A program made the position numbers and the translations under genes. From assembly GCA_019425015.1 (NCBI GenBank), contig JAHYYJ010000003.1:62001-126000 (forward strand): a stretch of 64,000 nt of DNA. Direction: 5' to 3'. A model generated the notes under the pieces. That model had not been told where the DNA came from. It saw only the letters and a program-made list of their open reading frames with translations, and did not search any database. Source of the stretch: Collinsella sp. (GTDB lineage Bacteria; Actinomycetota; Coriobacteriia; Coriobacteriales; Coriobacteriaceae). The first letter of the stretch is position 1. Every line of letters starts with the position of its first letter. Below are positions 42,377 through 51,370 of the stretch, one piece after another.

Positions 42377-43263
42377 CAGCCGAACCTCTTCTCATCGATC
42401 GCATGCAACACGCAGGGCAGCACCATCCAGGCAGCGTACACGACATAGCCCAGCCACGGCGCGGGCACCGAAAGCTGCGGGTAAAACGAATACTGCGTTG
42501 TCGCGGTCCATGCCACCGCCACCGCAGCGGCACCAAACACCGCAAGTCCAACCAGCGCGGCAGCGTCGCCGCGCCCCAGCCGATACCGCGCATACGTCGT
42601 ACGACGCGTCGCGGCACCCCACCCGCGCGAACGCATGGCATCCGCGCGCTCCAGCGAATCTTCCATGCCCCAGCCCATCAACACGCTCGACGCCCGCAGG
42701 CGCGAGCGCACGGGGTCAGCCGGCGCGCGTCCCGGTACATCAATCGCGTCTTGCACCGCCAGCACCGTGCGGCCGCGGCACAAAAACTGTGGGATAAGCC
42801 GCATGCACATCGAGATCATGAGCGCGATCACCGGCGCGGCGTTGCCCAAAAGCGCAAGCACCTTGTCGTATTCGAGCATCGACGCCGCGGCCTCAAACCA
42901 CAGCACGCTCGCCACAAACAGCCCGCCCATGCACAGGCCGTACATCATGCTCTCCAAATACACCACGCGCATGCCAATATGAAACAGCTCCGTCGAGCCC
43001 GATGCACTAAACAGCGGGTTGACCAGTGCAATGATCAAAATCACCGGCAGCTGCCAGCGAAGCGCCCCCAACGTACGCGCGGCACCGCGCGTCGCAAGCC
43101 CGTACGCCAGCCCGCCCGCGAGCGACAGCGCAATCAGCACCGGTTGCATCGAGAACATGGTGAGCCCCAACGTCAGCACCATGTAGAGTGCCGGCACCGC
43201 CGGATGCGACATCGAAAATGCCGCGACGGGTTCGTTGCCCGATTCCTCCCGCATGATATCCAC
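42376..43263 (-). CDS. ECF transporter transmembrane (T) component
   Basis: About 295 residues. Several hydrophobic segments flank a cytoplasmic helix pair with VPGRAPADPVRSRLRASS and DAMRSRGWG, the Arg-Gly coupling motif of EcfT/CbiQ proteins that contacts the ATPases. The frame reaches 43338, but GGGAGG stands 5 nt before a GTG at 43263, which I prefer; an ATG at 43254 is also possible. It heads the T-A-A'-S operon and diverges from glmU. Confidence 0.82.
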   Translation of the reverse strand: MDIMREESGNEPVAAFSMSHPAVPALYMVLTLGLTMFSMQPVLIALSLAGGLAYGLATRGAARTLGALRWQLPVILIIALVNPLFSASGSTELFHIGMRVVYLESMMYGLCMGGLFVASVLWFEAAASMLEYDKVLALLGNAAPVIALMISMCMRLIPQFLCRGRTVLAVQDAIDVPGRAPADPVRSRLRASSVLMGWGMEDSLERADAMRSRGWGAATRRTTYARYRLGRGDAAALVGLAVFGAAAVAVAWTATTQYSFYPQLSVPAPWLGYVVYAAWMVLPCVLHAIDEKRFG

Positions 43264-43462
43264 GGGCACCTCCCATCCCCTCGCGCAAAACGCCAACGCC
43301 GCAGCGCCGCCGCCATGCACAACCAGCGCAAACGCCACGCCGGCGGCGCAAGCCTCAACCGCCGCAAACCAATCGTTACGCGCTCATCATATGCCTGCGG
43401 TATCATATTGCGCCGTGTATCGTTTCCAAACACACGTCTCTAATAACGTAACAGGAGATCAC

Positions 43463-44875
43463 ATGGACGCAACCGCAATTATCCTCGCTGCCGGCGAGGG
43501 CACCCGCATGAAGTCGAACCACTGCAAGGTTTCGCACAAGATCCTGGGCAAGCCCATGGTTCAGTGGATCGTCGACGCCACCATCAAGGCCGGCTGCAGC
43601 CGCGTCGTGGTTGTCATCGGCAGCCACGCCGACGAGATGCGCGCCCTCATCGACGGCGCCTACGCCAACAGCGCCACCAAGGTCGAGTGCGTCGAGCAGA
43701 CCGAGCGTCTGGGCACCGGTCACGCCGTGAAGGTCGCGCTCGAGGCCTGTGGCATCACCGAGGGTCCGGTCGTCGTGCTCAACGGCGATCTGCCGCTCAT
43801 CACCGCCGACACCGTCGCCAAGTTCGCGCAAACCGTCGCCACCGGCGAGCTCGCCTGCACCGTCATGACCATGACCCCGCCCGATCCTTTTGGCTACGGC
43901 CGCATCAAACTGGGCGCCGATGGTCAGATCGAGCGCATCATCGAGCAGAAGGACTGCACGCCCGAGCAGGCCGCCGAGCTACTCGAGTGCAACGCCGGCT
44001 GCTACGCCTTCGACGGCGCGCAGCTCGCCGCCCACATTAACGAGATCGGCAACGACAACGCGCAATCCGAGTACTACCTGCCCGACATGCTCGAGATCCT
44101 CAAAGGCCACGGCCAGGCAGTCTCCATCTTCCACTGCGACGACTACCGCGACGGCCTGGGCGTCAACAGCCGCATCCAGCTCGCGCAGCTCACCGCCATC
44201 GCGCGCGACCGCATCAACGAGCACTGGATGGCAGAGGGCGTCACGTTCATCGACCCAACGCAGGCCTGGATCGGCCCCGACGCCACCATCGGCCGCGACA
44301 CCGTCGTGTGGCCGCAGACGCACCTGATCGGCCACGTCACCGTGGGCGAGGAGTGCCAGCTTGGCCCCAACAGCCGCCTCACCGACACTACCGTCGGCAG
44401 CGGCTGCACCATCGATGAGACCATCGCCATCGAGGCCGTCATCGAGAACGGCGTCGACTGCGGCCCGCGCGCCTACCTGCGCCCGGGCACCCACATGCTC
44501 GACGGATCCAAGGCCGGCACGCACGTGGAGATCAAGAAGTCCACGATCGGCGAGGGCTCCAAAGTTCCGCACCTGTCCTACATCGGCGACACCACCATGG
44601 GCTCCGGCGTCAACGTGGGCGCGGGCTCCATCACCTGCAACTACGACGGCGTCCACAAGCACAAGACCGTCATCGGCAAGGATGCCTTCATCGGCTCCGA
44701 CACCATGATGGTCGCGCCCGCCCAGATTGGCGACGGTGCACTCGTGGCCGCCGGCTCCGTCATCACCGAGCCGGTCCCGGCCGACGCACTCGGTCTGGGC
44801 CGCGCCCGTCAGGTAAATATTGAGGGCTGGGCTGCCGATTATCGCCGCCGCCTGCACGAGGACGACGAGGTATAA
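43463..44875 (+). CDS. glmU: Bifunctional GlmU uridyltransferase / acetyltransferase
   Basis: A 470-residue enzyme that makes UDP-GlcNAc for peptidoglycan. The N-terminal domain has LAAGEGTRMKS and LNGDLPLI; the left-handed beta-helix from about residue 260 carries the hexapeptide repeats, with AYLRPGTHM, the KKSTIGEGSKVPHLSYIGD block and NYDGVHKHKT of the acetyltransferase site. AGGAG lies 5 nt before the ATG; the longer frame from 43235 is rejected. Confidence 0.96.
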   Translation: MDATAIILAAGEGTRMKSNHCKVSHKILGKPMVQWIVDATIKAGCSRVVVVIGSHADEMRALIDGAYANSATKVECVEQTERLGTGHAVKVALEACGITEGPVVVLNGDLPLITADTVAKFAQTVATGELACTVMTMTPPDPFGYGRIKLGADGQIERIIEQKDCTPEQAAELLECNAGCYAFDGAQLAAHINEIGNDNAQSEYYLPDMLEILKGHGQAVSIFHCDDYRDGLGVNSRIQLAQLTAIARDRINEHWMAEGVTFIDPTQAWIGPDATIGRDTVVWPQTHLIGHVTVGEECQLGPNSRLTDTTVGSGCTIDETIAIEAVIENGVDCGPRAYLRPGTHMLDGSKAGTHVEIKKSTIGEGSKVPHLSYIGDTTMGSGVNVGAGSITCNYDGVHKHKTVIGKDAFIGSDTMMVAPAQIGDGALVAAGSVITEPVPADALGLGRARQVNIEGWAADYRRRLHEDDEV

Positions 44876-44891
44876 CGTTTTACCAAGCACA

Positions 44892-44926
44892 AAAGGAGCT
44901 GTTCCATGGGGACGGCTCCTTTTTCT
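44892..44926 (+). terminator. Terminator of glmU
   Basis: AGGAGC pairs with GCTCCT around a 15-nt loop, followed by TTTTTCT, 17 nt after the stop. Confidence 0.75.
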
Positions 44927-45015
44927 ATCGTGACCTGCGCGACCGGATGAGTGGTCGGTTCGTGTCCGTTGACGGTAAAGACGTTATCAAGACCCGATCA
45001 ACCCCGCCGCACGGT

Positions 45016-45021
45016 TACAAT
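45016..45021 (+). promoter_or_regulatory. Candidate -10 box of prs
   Basis: GGTTACAAT, 47 nt before the ATG, with no clear -35. Confidence 0.4.
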
Positions 45022-45067
45022 GCAACAAGGCATCTATATGGCATTCGATGTATAAAGGAGAAGGGTA

Positions 45068-46054
45068 ATGCCGATTAATGATCCCGAGAAGTCGGAGAAT
45101 ATGCGCAAGTCCATCCGCGTGTATTCCGGTTCCTCCAACCGTCCCCTCGCTCAGAAGATCGCTGAGTACCTTGGGGTCGAGCTTTCGGGCCTTACGCTAA
45201 AGCAGTTCGCCAATGGTGAGATTTACGCCCGCTACGACGAGACCGTCCGCGGCGCCGACGTCTTCCTGATTCAGTCCGTGGCCGGCGGCAACGTCAACGA
45301 CATGCTCATGGAGCTGCTCATCGCCACCGACGCTGCCAAGCGCGCATCCGCCCGCTCCATCACCGCCGTTATCACCCACTACGGCTATGCCCGCCAGGAC
45401 CGCAAGGCCGGCCCGCGCGAGCCCATCACCGCCCGCCTCGTCGCCAACCTGCTCGAGCGTGCCGGCGTCAACCGCATCATCACCCTCGACCTGCACCAGG
45501 GCCAGATCCAGGGCTTCTTCGATATCCCGGTTAACCACCTGTCCGCACTGCCGCTGTTTGGCCAGTACTACAACGACATGCACTTCGACACCGACAACCT
45601 GGTTGTCGTCTCCCCCGACGTGGGTCGCGCCAAGGCCGCCAAGAAGCTGTCCGACATGCTCGGCTGCGACCTGGCCATCGCCCACAAGGGCCGTCCGCGC
45701 CACAACGCCGCCGAGGTCATGGGCATCATCGGTGACATCAAGGGCAAGACCTGCATCATCAACGACGACATGATCGACACCGCTGGCACCCTGTGCGCCA
45801 ACGTCAAGGAGCTCAAGGCTATGGGCGCCGGCGACATCTACGTCTGCGCCACCCACGGCATCTTCTCCGGTCCGGCCATCGAGCGCCTGAACGATGCCCC
45901 CATCGTCGAGTGCGTCGTCACCGACGCCATCCCCGTCGAGGTCGGCGGCAAGATCAAGACCATCTCGGTCGCCGAGGAGTTCGCTCAGGCCATCTCCGCC
46001 GTTTACCACGAGGAGCCCGTCTCCACGCTCGTCGGCGGCGACTTCGCGCTGTAG
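45068..46054 (+). CDS. prs: Ribose-phosphate pyrophosphokinase
   Basis: A 328-residue class I PRPP synthase. FANGEIYARYDETVRGADVF, HYGYARQDRK (ATP-binding), DLHQGQIQGFF and the PRPP-binding DDMIDTAGTL are all present. It supplies PRPP for the purine pathway encoded further right (purF at 60197) and for pyrimidines and NAD. AAAGGAGAAGGG precedes the ATG. Confidence 0.97.
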   Translation: MPINDPEKSENMRKSIRVYSGSSNRPLAQKIAEYLGVELSGLTLKQFANGEIYARYDETVRGADVFLIQSVAGGNVNDMLMELLIATDAAKRASARSITAVITHYGYARQDRKAGPREPITARLVANLLERAGVNRIITLDLHQGQIQGFFDIPVNHLSALPLFGQYYNDMHFDTDNLVVVSPDVGRAKAAKKLSDMLGCDLAIAHKGRPRHNAAEVMGIIGDIKGKTCIINDDMIDTAGTLCANVKELKAMGAGDIYVCATHGIFSGPAIERLNDAPIVECVVTDAIPVEVGGKIKTISVAEEFAQAISAVYHEEPVSTLVGGDFAL

Positions 46055-46087
46055 TCCAACGCGTATCGCATCGTCTTTGATGTTTTT

Positions 46088-46122
46088 AAAGGGTCGGAAG
46101 CTCGCTTCCGACCCTTTTTCTA
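46088..46122 (+). terminator. Terminator of prs
   Basis: AGGGTCGGAAGC and its complement form a perfect 12-bp stem with a 2-nt loop, followed by TTTTTCT. Confidence 0.9.
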
Positions 46123-46140
46123 TTCCTCGCCAATCCGCCC

Positions 46141-46343
46141 TGGACAGTTAGTTCAGATACGTATTTTTTAAAGCTCCAAAGGTCCGTTCGGAGCCTTCTG
46201 AGCTCCCCGGCGGATGCCATGCCGCCCGAAGCTCATCGTTTTCGAGTACAACCGCCGCATATATTATCTTCAAATCGCCCTCGAAGGCCCTTAGAAACAC
46301 CTCGAACGCCCGCCGCCTTATACGTATCTGAACTAACTGTCCA
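46141..46343. mobile_element. MITE-like 203-bp element, copy 1
   Basis: Perfect 24-bp terminal inverted repeats beginning TGGACAGTTAGTTCAGATAC at 46141 and ending at 46343. Copy 2 at 47668-47871 has the same ends and nearly equal length but a mostly different interior; CGCCCT and GAAGGC are among the few shared blocks. No transposase is encoded. No obvious target-site duplication. The pair brackets the gene at 46507. Confidence 0.7.
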
Positions 46344-46506
46344 GTAGCCATCGTCAACCTTCTCGGCAGAGCTCAATTTCCTGCAATCCCCTCAACCGAT
46401 TCCACCGATTTCCTAACACCCGGCCGTTCATGGCGCCCAGCACCCCGCTGAGCGAAAAGAACGGTATGGCGGTCGCATTCTGCCGCCAACTTAGTACGTT
46501 ATAGCT

Positions 46507-47634
46507 ATGACGACCGTGATTTCACATTTCTCCGCCCTCCGCGCAATTCGTCGCGCACGACGGGCGTACTCTGCCCTACCCTGGAGCTCCATTGATAGTG
46601 AACAGCAAGCACAGGCCTTGGCTAGCTGCATTCCCAATAATGACGCGATAGACTTTGGCGCACTTTCGATACTCGACGCCTGGAATGAAGATGATTCCGA
46701 GCTGCTCGATCTTCTCGTTTCAAACGAAGGCAACCGACGCCCCGACAAGCGACTTCTTCAGCATATTCTCTCCGCTCCGCTTCCTGAAGGTGCAATTATG
46801 CACGTCGAGGCCGACATCTACGCAACGTCTCCTGCCATGACAGCCATGCTTTGTTCTAAAAATGAATCAGTCGCCAAAACCTTGATGCTTCTCATGGAAC
46901 TGGTCGGAACTTACTCCCTTCCTCCCGGGGCAACATACCCCATTGCCCATGACGACATCTGGCCCAAGGGCGATGGCTACGAAGCGACGGGCGATCTTGA
47001 TTGCCTGGGCAACCAGTCAGCGGCCGAACAACAGAACGAAACCCGCTATGAACAGGCGCACTACAAATGCGAGCCCGCCACGACCATCGAAGAGCTCGAG
47101 GCGGTCGCACGGTTCGCCAAAAGTAGCTCATACGCCTCGTTTCGCACGGCAGTCAAACTCGCCCGGGCTGGATCCGCATCCCCAGCCGAATCCCTAATGT
47201 TTGCCGTTCTCGGAGCGCCCATGCGCTTTGGCGGATTCGGATGTTGCAGCCTGCCCATGGGAGGCCTGCTACTCAACCATCGAATCGACTTCGATACTCT
47301 TGCGGTCAACATGTCCTCGGGCATCCCCTATGCCATCTGCGACCTATATTGCCCGGCAGCCGGAGTCGACAACGAATACAACGGAATTGGGCATGAGCTT
47401 CAAAACGCTCGCATCCACGATGGCAATCGAAATAATGGCCTCAAGGCCATGGGCATCCACGTCCTGGTTATCAATCGCGACCAAATGAAAGACCTTGTTG
47501 CACTCGAAGCCTTCGCCCAAACGATGCATCGACTCGCAGGAGTCCGATTCCGGTACCGTATCAAGGGCTATCGCAAGCGTCAGGCCGCTTGGCTCAACGC
47601 TCTGCGGGCCGGAACCGGCCTCGCGCCGGTCTAA
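46507..47634 (+). CDS. Hypothetical protein with Vsr/DUF559-like nuclease C-terminus
   Basis: A 375-residue protein of no family I can name with certainty. The N-terminus (VISHFSALRAIRRARRAY) and middle show no clear domain. The C-terminal 110 residues have the order expected of the Vsr/DUF559 PD-(D/E)xK fold: ICDLYCPAAGVDNEYNG, then GHE, then HDGNRNNGLKAMGIHVLVIN. The acidic residues in DLYCP and DNEYNG would be metal ligands. There is no Shine-Dalgarno; TACGTT sits 6 nt before the ATG, as in the kinase gene at 652. Two related repeats flank it, which suggests a cargo or defence-type island gene. Codon use looks less GC-biased than its neighbours. Confidence 0.6.
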   Translation: MTTVISHFSALRAIRRARRAYSALPWSSIDSEQQAQALASCIPNNDAIDFGALSILDAWNEDDSELLDLLVSNEGNRRPDKRLLQHILSAPLPEGAIMHVEADIYATSPAMTAMLCSKNESVAKTLMLLMELVGTYSLPPGATYPIAHDDIWPKGDGYEATGDLDCLGNQSAAEQQNETRYEQAHYKCEPATTIEELEAVARFAKSSSYASFRTAVKLARAGSASPAESLMFAVLGAPMRFGGFGCCSLPMGGLLLNHRIDFDTLAVNMSSGIPYAICDLYCPAAGVDNEYNGIGHELQNARIHDGNRNNGLKAMGIHVLVINRDQMKDLVALEAFAQTMHRLAGVRFRYRIKGYRKRQAAWLNALRAGTGLAPV

Positions 47635-47667
47635 ACGGCGAATCACCCGTGCGCCGTCGAGCAGGGC

Positions 47668-47871
47668 TGGGCAGTTAGTTCAAATACGTATAAATGGACG
47701 CATTGAATTAGACTGTTTTGCAGCTATCTCTATACCATTCGCCCTATTTGAAGGCAGGGTAGACTTCAAAACAGCGCCATATGGACTAACTAAAGCTCCA
47801 AAACAACGTATCGACATTGAATTGAGTAATTCGAGTCCTCAGAACTTATACGTATCTGAACTAACTGTCCA
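47668..47871. mobile_element. MITE-like 204-bp element, copy 2
   Basis: Terminal inverted repeats of 24 bp with two mismatches (left end TGGGCAGTTAGTTCAAATAC, right end identical to copy 1). The interior is AT-rich relative to the surroundings and largely unlike copy 1. It lies 33 bp after the stop of the nuclease-like gene and 114 bp before pth. Confidence 0.7.
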
Positions 47872-47985
47872 CCTCGGATTTCGACGTCCGTCCAAACGCC
47901 CCCAAACGCCCTCAATTACCCTCCATTTGACAGCGGCAACAGGGTCGCTCACCATAGCAGGCGACAAATCAACGAAAGGATGAAC

Positions 47986-48615
47986 ATGGCAGCTGCACAG
48001 CCGCTTAAGATTCGCATGGTTGCCGGACTCGGCAACCCGGGTGAGGAATATGCCGAGACCCGCCACAACGCCGGCTTTAAGGCGATCGATGAGCTGGCCC
48101 GTCAGGCCGGTGTCACGTACTGGAAAAACCAGGCCGGCGCCGAGGTCGCACTCATCAACATCAACGATCCCGAGGAAGAGGGTGGCAAGCGCCAGATCGT
48201 GCTGGTCAAGCCGCAGTCGTATATGAATACCTCGGGTGGCCCCATCTCCAAGCTCTGCCGCGAGTACAAGATCAAGGCCGAGGAGCTACTCGTGATTCAC
48301 GACGAGCTCGACATCCCCGCCGGTGACGTGCGCGTCAAGGTGGGCGGTGGCCACGCCGGGCACAACGGCCTGCGCTCCATCATCGACAAGATGGGCAGCC
48401 GCGACTTTAGCCGTATCCGCACCGGCATCGGCAACCCTCCCGGCAAGATGGCCGTGGCAGACTATGTGCTCAAACAGCTGCGCGCCCGCGAGGCCGATGA
48501 CTTCCAGGACACCTGCGCCCGCGCCGCCGACGCCGCGGGTCTCGCCATCGTGCACGGCGTGATCTATGCCCGCGACCACGTCAACGGCGCCGCCTCCGCC
48601 AACGGCAAGCACTAA
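47986..48615 (+). CDS. pth: Peptidyl-tRNA hydrolase
   Basis: A 209-residue enzyme that releases peptides from dropped-off peptidyl-tRNA. The active-site region is GLGNPGEEYAETRHNAGF with the catalytic His; KPQSYMNTSGG, HDELDIPAGDVRVKVGGGHAGHNGLRSI and the SRDFSRIRTGIG strand follow. AAAGG sits 6 nt before the ATG at 47986, so the ATG at 47980 is unlikely. Confidence 0.96.
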   Translation: MAAAQPLKIRMVAGLGNPGEEYAETRHNAGFKAIDELARQAGVTYWKNQAGAEVALININDPEEEGGKRQIVLVKPQSYMNTSGGPISKLCREYKIKAEELLVIHDELDIPAGDVRVKVGGGHAGHNGLRSIIDKMGSRDFSRIRTGIGNPPGKMAVADYVLKQLRAREADDFQDTCARAADAAGLAIVHGVIYARDHVNGAASANGKH

Positions 48616-48816
48616 AACCTACCGTTTAGGGACAGGTTTATTTTGGCAGGTTCTATCTACAGAAACGCCCCGGTGGCCGCATCGCAATAAACCCCGCGCC
48701 GCCATACACGCATAACACCCCAAAGGGGGCCGGCCTCATCACAACCCGAGGCCGGCCCCCTTTGCCGTTTTGCCTGATAAAACCGACCAAAATAAACCTA
48801 TCCCTATTTGGTAGGT
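48616..48816. repeat. Long inverted repeat with GGGACAGGTTTATTTTGG arms, family E copy 1
   Basis: Arms of about 36 bp at 48616-48652 and 48781-48816 with a few mismatches. Each arm is itself a potential hairpin (ACCTACC...GGYAGGT). A single related unit occurs at 60158-60198. The interior holds the strong terminator at 48725-48760 and no gene. Confidence 0.75.
48724..48765 (+). terminator. Terminator-like hairpin after pth
   Basis: GGGGGCCGGCCTC and its complement form a 13-bp stem with a 10-nt loop followed by TTTGCC. It is nested inside the family E inverted repeat. Confidence 0.65.
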
Positions 48817-48878
48817 CGAAGTGGATAAACCCTTTTCCCAACCGCCGAAGACACACGTAAACAGCATGTCCATGAGGG

Positions 48879-48884
48879 TATAAT
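48879..48884 (+). promoter_or_regulatory. Candidate -10 box of nfnAB
   Basis: GGGTATAATTTG, a perfect TATAAT 106 nt upstream of the nfnA start; the -35 position is not consensus. Confidence 0.45.
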
Positions 48885-48989
48885 TTGTACCGTATGTCTG
48901 CACAACGCCCGTGCGCGTACGGTTTTATTCGGGCTACCGTCCATTTCCGTGGAGGCACGGTTCGGCGGCCCTAACAAGAGAGGGGTTCT

Positions 48990-49829
48990 ATGTATAAGAT
49001 CCTGGAGAAGACGCAGTTCTCGGAGAAGGTGTTCAAGTTCCGCATCGAGGCGCCTGCGATCGCCAAGCATGCGCACGCTGGACAGTTCCTCATGGTTCGC
49101 GCCAACGAGACGGGCGAGCGCGTCCCGTTTACCCTGGCCGGCTGGAACGGTGACGAGGGCTGGGTCGAGTTCATCTTCATGGTGATCGGCAAGACCACCG
49201 AGATGCTTTCCACCTACGAGGCCGGCGAGTCGCTGCGCGATGTCGTGGGCCCGCTGGGCGTTCCCACCGAGATGGCCGAGGGCCCCTGCGCCGTCATTGG
49301 CGGCGGCGTCGGCCTGGCAATTGCCTTCCCGGTCGCTAAGCACCTGGTCGAGACCGGTCACGAGGTGCACGCCATCATGGGCGCCCGCACCAAGGACCTC
49401 CTGCTCATGGAGGACCAGTTCCGCGAGCTCCTCGACGAGGACCACATCCACATCACCACCGATGACGGTTCCTACGGCGAGCAGGGCGTTGTCACCGCTC
49501 CGCTGGAGCGCCTGCTGCAGGACAAGGCCGTGAGCCAGGTCTTCTGCGTCGGCCCCGTTCCGATGATGAAGTTCTCGACCCTCACCGCCCAGAAGTACGA
49601 CACCCCCATCACCGCGTCCCTCAACCCCATCATGGTTGACGGCACCGGCATGTGCGGCTGCTGCCGCGTCGAGGTGGGCGGCGTGACCAAGTTCGCTTGC
49701 GTCGACGGCCCCGACTTCGATGCCACCCTGGTCGACTGGGATGACCTTCGTGCCCGCCAGGCCGCTTACCGTTCCGAAGAGGGCGAGTCCCTCAAGGCCT
49801 ATGAGGAAAAGAGCTGCGCATGCCACTAG
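48990..49829 (+). CDS. nfnA: Electron-bifurcating transhydrogenase small subunit (NfnA-like)
   Basis: A 279-residue FAD/NAD-binding protein. The flavin site is ERVPFTLAGW, the nucleotide-binding loop GGGVGLAIAFPVAKHL, and a C-terminal 2Fe-2S motif reads GTGMCGCCRVEV...FACVDGP. In NfnAB it takes NADH electrons. Dihydroorotate dehydrogenase subunit PyrK and sulfide dehydrogenase SudB are close relatives; the adjacent GltA-like partner favours Nfn. It overlaps nfnB by ten bases. Confidence 0.87.
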   Translation: MYKILEKTQFSEKVFKFRIEAPAIAKHAHAGQFLMVRANETGERVPFTLAGWNGDEGWVEFIFMVIGKTTEMLSTYEAGESLRDVVGPLGVPTEMAEGPCAVIGGGVGLAIAFPVAKHLVETGHEVHAIMGARTKDLLLMEDQFRELLDEDHIHITTDDGSYGEQGVVTAPLERLLQDKAVSQVFCVGPVPMMKFSTLTAQKYDTPITASLNPIMVDGTGMCGCCRVEVGGVTKFACVDGPDFDATLVDWDDLRARQAAYRSEEGESLKAYEEKSCACH

Positions 49830-51229
49830 TTAACGGTCGTTTCGTTGCCGATATGAAGTCGCCCCGCACCCCCGATAACGAGGAGCCGGCTGCCGAGCGC
49901 GCCTGCGACTTCCGCCCCGTCGACAAGGGCTTCACCGAAGAGATGGCGCTGGCCGAGGCCGAGCGCTGCCTCAACTGCAAGAAGCCGTTCTGTGTTGAGG
50001 GCTGCCCCGTCAACATCAACATTCCCCGCTTTATCGAGCAGATCCGCGCGAAGGACTTCGGCGGCGCTCTCGATACCATTCGCGAGGACTCCATGCTTCC
50101 CGCCATCTGCGGCCGCGTCTGCCCGCAGGAGAACCAGTGCGAGGGCAAGTGCATCCGTGGCAAGAAGTCCGAGCCCGTGGCCATCGGCCAGCTCGAGCGC
50201 TTCCTGGGTGACCGCCCCGAGCTCGCCTCCACGCCCAAGATGGCCCCCAAGAACGGCAAGAAGGTCGCTGTCGTCGGCTCCGGCCCGTCCGGCATCACCT
50301 GCGCCGGCGAGCTCGCCCGTAACGGCTTTGACGTCACCGTCTTCGAGGCCTTCTTCACCGGCGGCGGCGTGCTGGTCTACGGCATCCCCGAGTTCCGTCT
50401 GCCCAAGGCAGTCGTCAAGCGCGAGATTGACGGCCTGGAGGACATGGGCGTCAAGTTTGAGTACAACTCCGTCGTGGGCAACATGGCCACGGCCGAGGAG
50501 CTGTTCGAGCAGGGCTTCGACGCCATCTACGTGGCGACCGGCGCTGGCCTGCCCAAGTTCCTCAACGTCCCCGGCGAGAACCTGCCCAACGTCTTCTTCG
50601 CGAACGAGTACCTCACCCGCGTGAACCTGATGAAGGCCAACAAGTTCCCCGAGTACGACACCCCCACCAAGCACGGCAAGAACGTCGTTGTCTTTGGCGG
50701 CGGCAACGTGGCCATGGACGCCGTCCGTACCGCCAAGCGCCTGGGCGCCGAGCACGCCATCATCGCCTACCGTCGTACCGAGGACGAGATGCCCTGCCGT
50801 CGCGCCGAGCTGCACCATGCTAAGGCCGAGGGCGTCGAGGTTCTGCCGCTCGTCTCCCCGCTCGAGTTTGTCGCTGGCGAGGACGGCTCCGTGTGCGCCG
50901 TCAAGGTCCAGAAGATGGAGCTCGGCGAGCCCGACGAGTCCGGCCGCCGTCGCCCGGTGCCCATCGAGGGCGCCATCGAGGAGATCCCCTGCGACGTCGC
51001 GATCTCGGCTATCGGCACCAACGCCAACCCCTTCGCTGCCAAGATCGGCGGCAAGATGGAGCTCAACAAGTGGGGCTACATCGTCGCCGACGAGGAGACC
51101 GGCCAGACCACCGATCCCCGCATCTGGGCCGGCGGCGACATCGTCACCGGTGCCGCTACGGTCATTCTGGCGATGGGCGCCGGCAAGAAGGCCGCCGCTT
51201 CGATCACCAAGAGCCTGCTGGGCGAGTAA
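49820..51229 (+). CDS. nfnB: Electron-bifurcating transhydrogenase large subunit (NfnB / GltA-like)
   Basis: A 469-residue protein homologous to glutamate synthase small subunits. The N-terminal 4Fe-4S region has CLNCKKPFCVEGCPVNIN and ICGRVCPQENQCEGKC. FAD- and NADPH-binding loops are GSGPSGITCAGELA and GGGNVAMDAVRTAKRLGA. With NfnA it couples exergonic and endergonic electron transfer among NADH, ferredoxin and NADPH. This fits the ferredoxin-linked Ech hydrogenase at the left of the window. No large glutamate synthase subunit lies beside it, which argues against a GltD role. Confidence 0.88.
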   Translation: MPLVNGRFVADMKSPRTPDNEEPAAERACDFRPVDKGFTEEMALAEAERCLNCKKPFCVEGCPVNINIPRFIEQIRAKDFGGALDTIREDSMLPAICGRVCPQENQCEGKCIRGKKSEPVAIGQLERFLGDRPELASTPKMAPKNGKKVAVVGSGPSGITCAGELARNGFDVTVFEAFFTGGGVLVYGIPEFRLPKAVVKREIDGLEDMGVKFEYNSVVGNMATAEELFEQGFDAIYVATGAGLPKFLNVPGENLPNVFFANEYLTRVNLMKANKFPEYDTPTKHGKNVVVFGGGNVAMDAVRTAKRLGAEHAIIAYRRTEDEMPCRRAELHHAKAEGVEVLPLVSPLEFVAGEDGSVCAVKVQKMELGEPDESGRRRPVPIEGAIEEIPCDVAISAIGTNANPFAAKIGGKMELNKWGYIVADEETGQTTDPRIWAGGDIVTGAATVILAMGAGKKAAASITKSLLGE

Positions 51230-51257
51230 TCACCTGCAGCACTAGCCATCAAACGGC

Positions 51258-51296
51258 AAAGTCCCCGTCGAGCACACGCCCGGCGGGGACTTTTTT
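51258..51296 (+). terminator. Terminator of nfnAB
   Basis: AAAGTCCCCG pairs with CGGGGACTTT, followed by TTTCTAT, 28 nt after the stop. Confidence 0.85.
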
Positions 51297-51308
51297 CTAT
51301 GCCGGCCG

Positions 51309-51352
51309 CCCCAACCACCACGATGGGGCAGGCACCTTTGTGGTGGTTGGGG
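51309..51352. repeat. Inverted repeat CCCCAACCACCA with CAGGCACC core
   Basis: Twelve perfect base pairs around a 20-nt loop that contains GGGGCAGGCACC. The loop is related to the TGCCTGTCCCC loop of the terminator at 51644, so two members of the CCTGTCCCC repeat group bracket array 2. Confidence 0.6.
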
Positions 51353-51370
51353 ACTTGCCCGGTCGTTTTG

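Noticed and set aside
43339..43462. Cobalamin or other vitamin riboswitch upstream of the ECF operon
   Set aside because: The gap shared with glmU is only about 120-200 bp and shows no B12-box or other riboswitch core.
46148..46357. 69-codon ORF inside the first MITE-like element
   Set aside because: It begins and ends in the inverted repeats, and copy 2 does not preserve the protein sequence.
49820..51229. Glutamate synthase small subunit (gltD) function
   Set aside because: Sequence alone allows it, but the overlapping NfnA-like gene and the lack of a large-subunit gene favour the bifurcating transhydrogenase.
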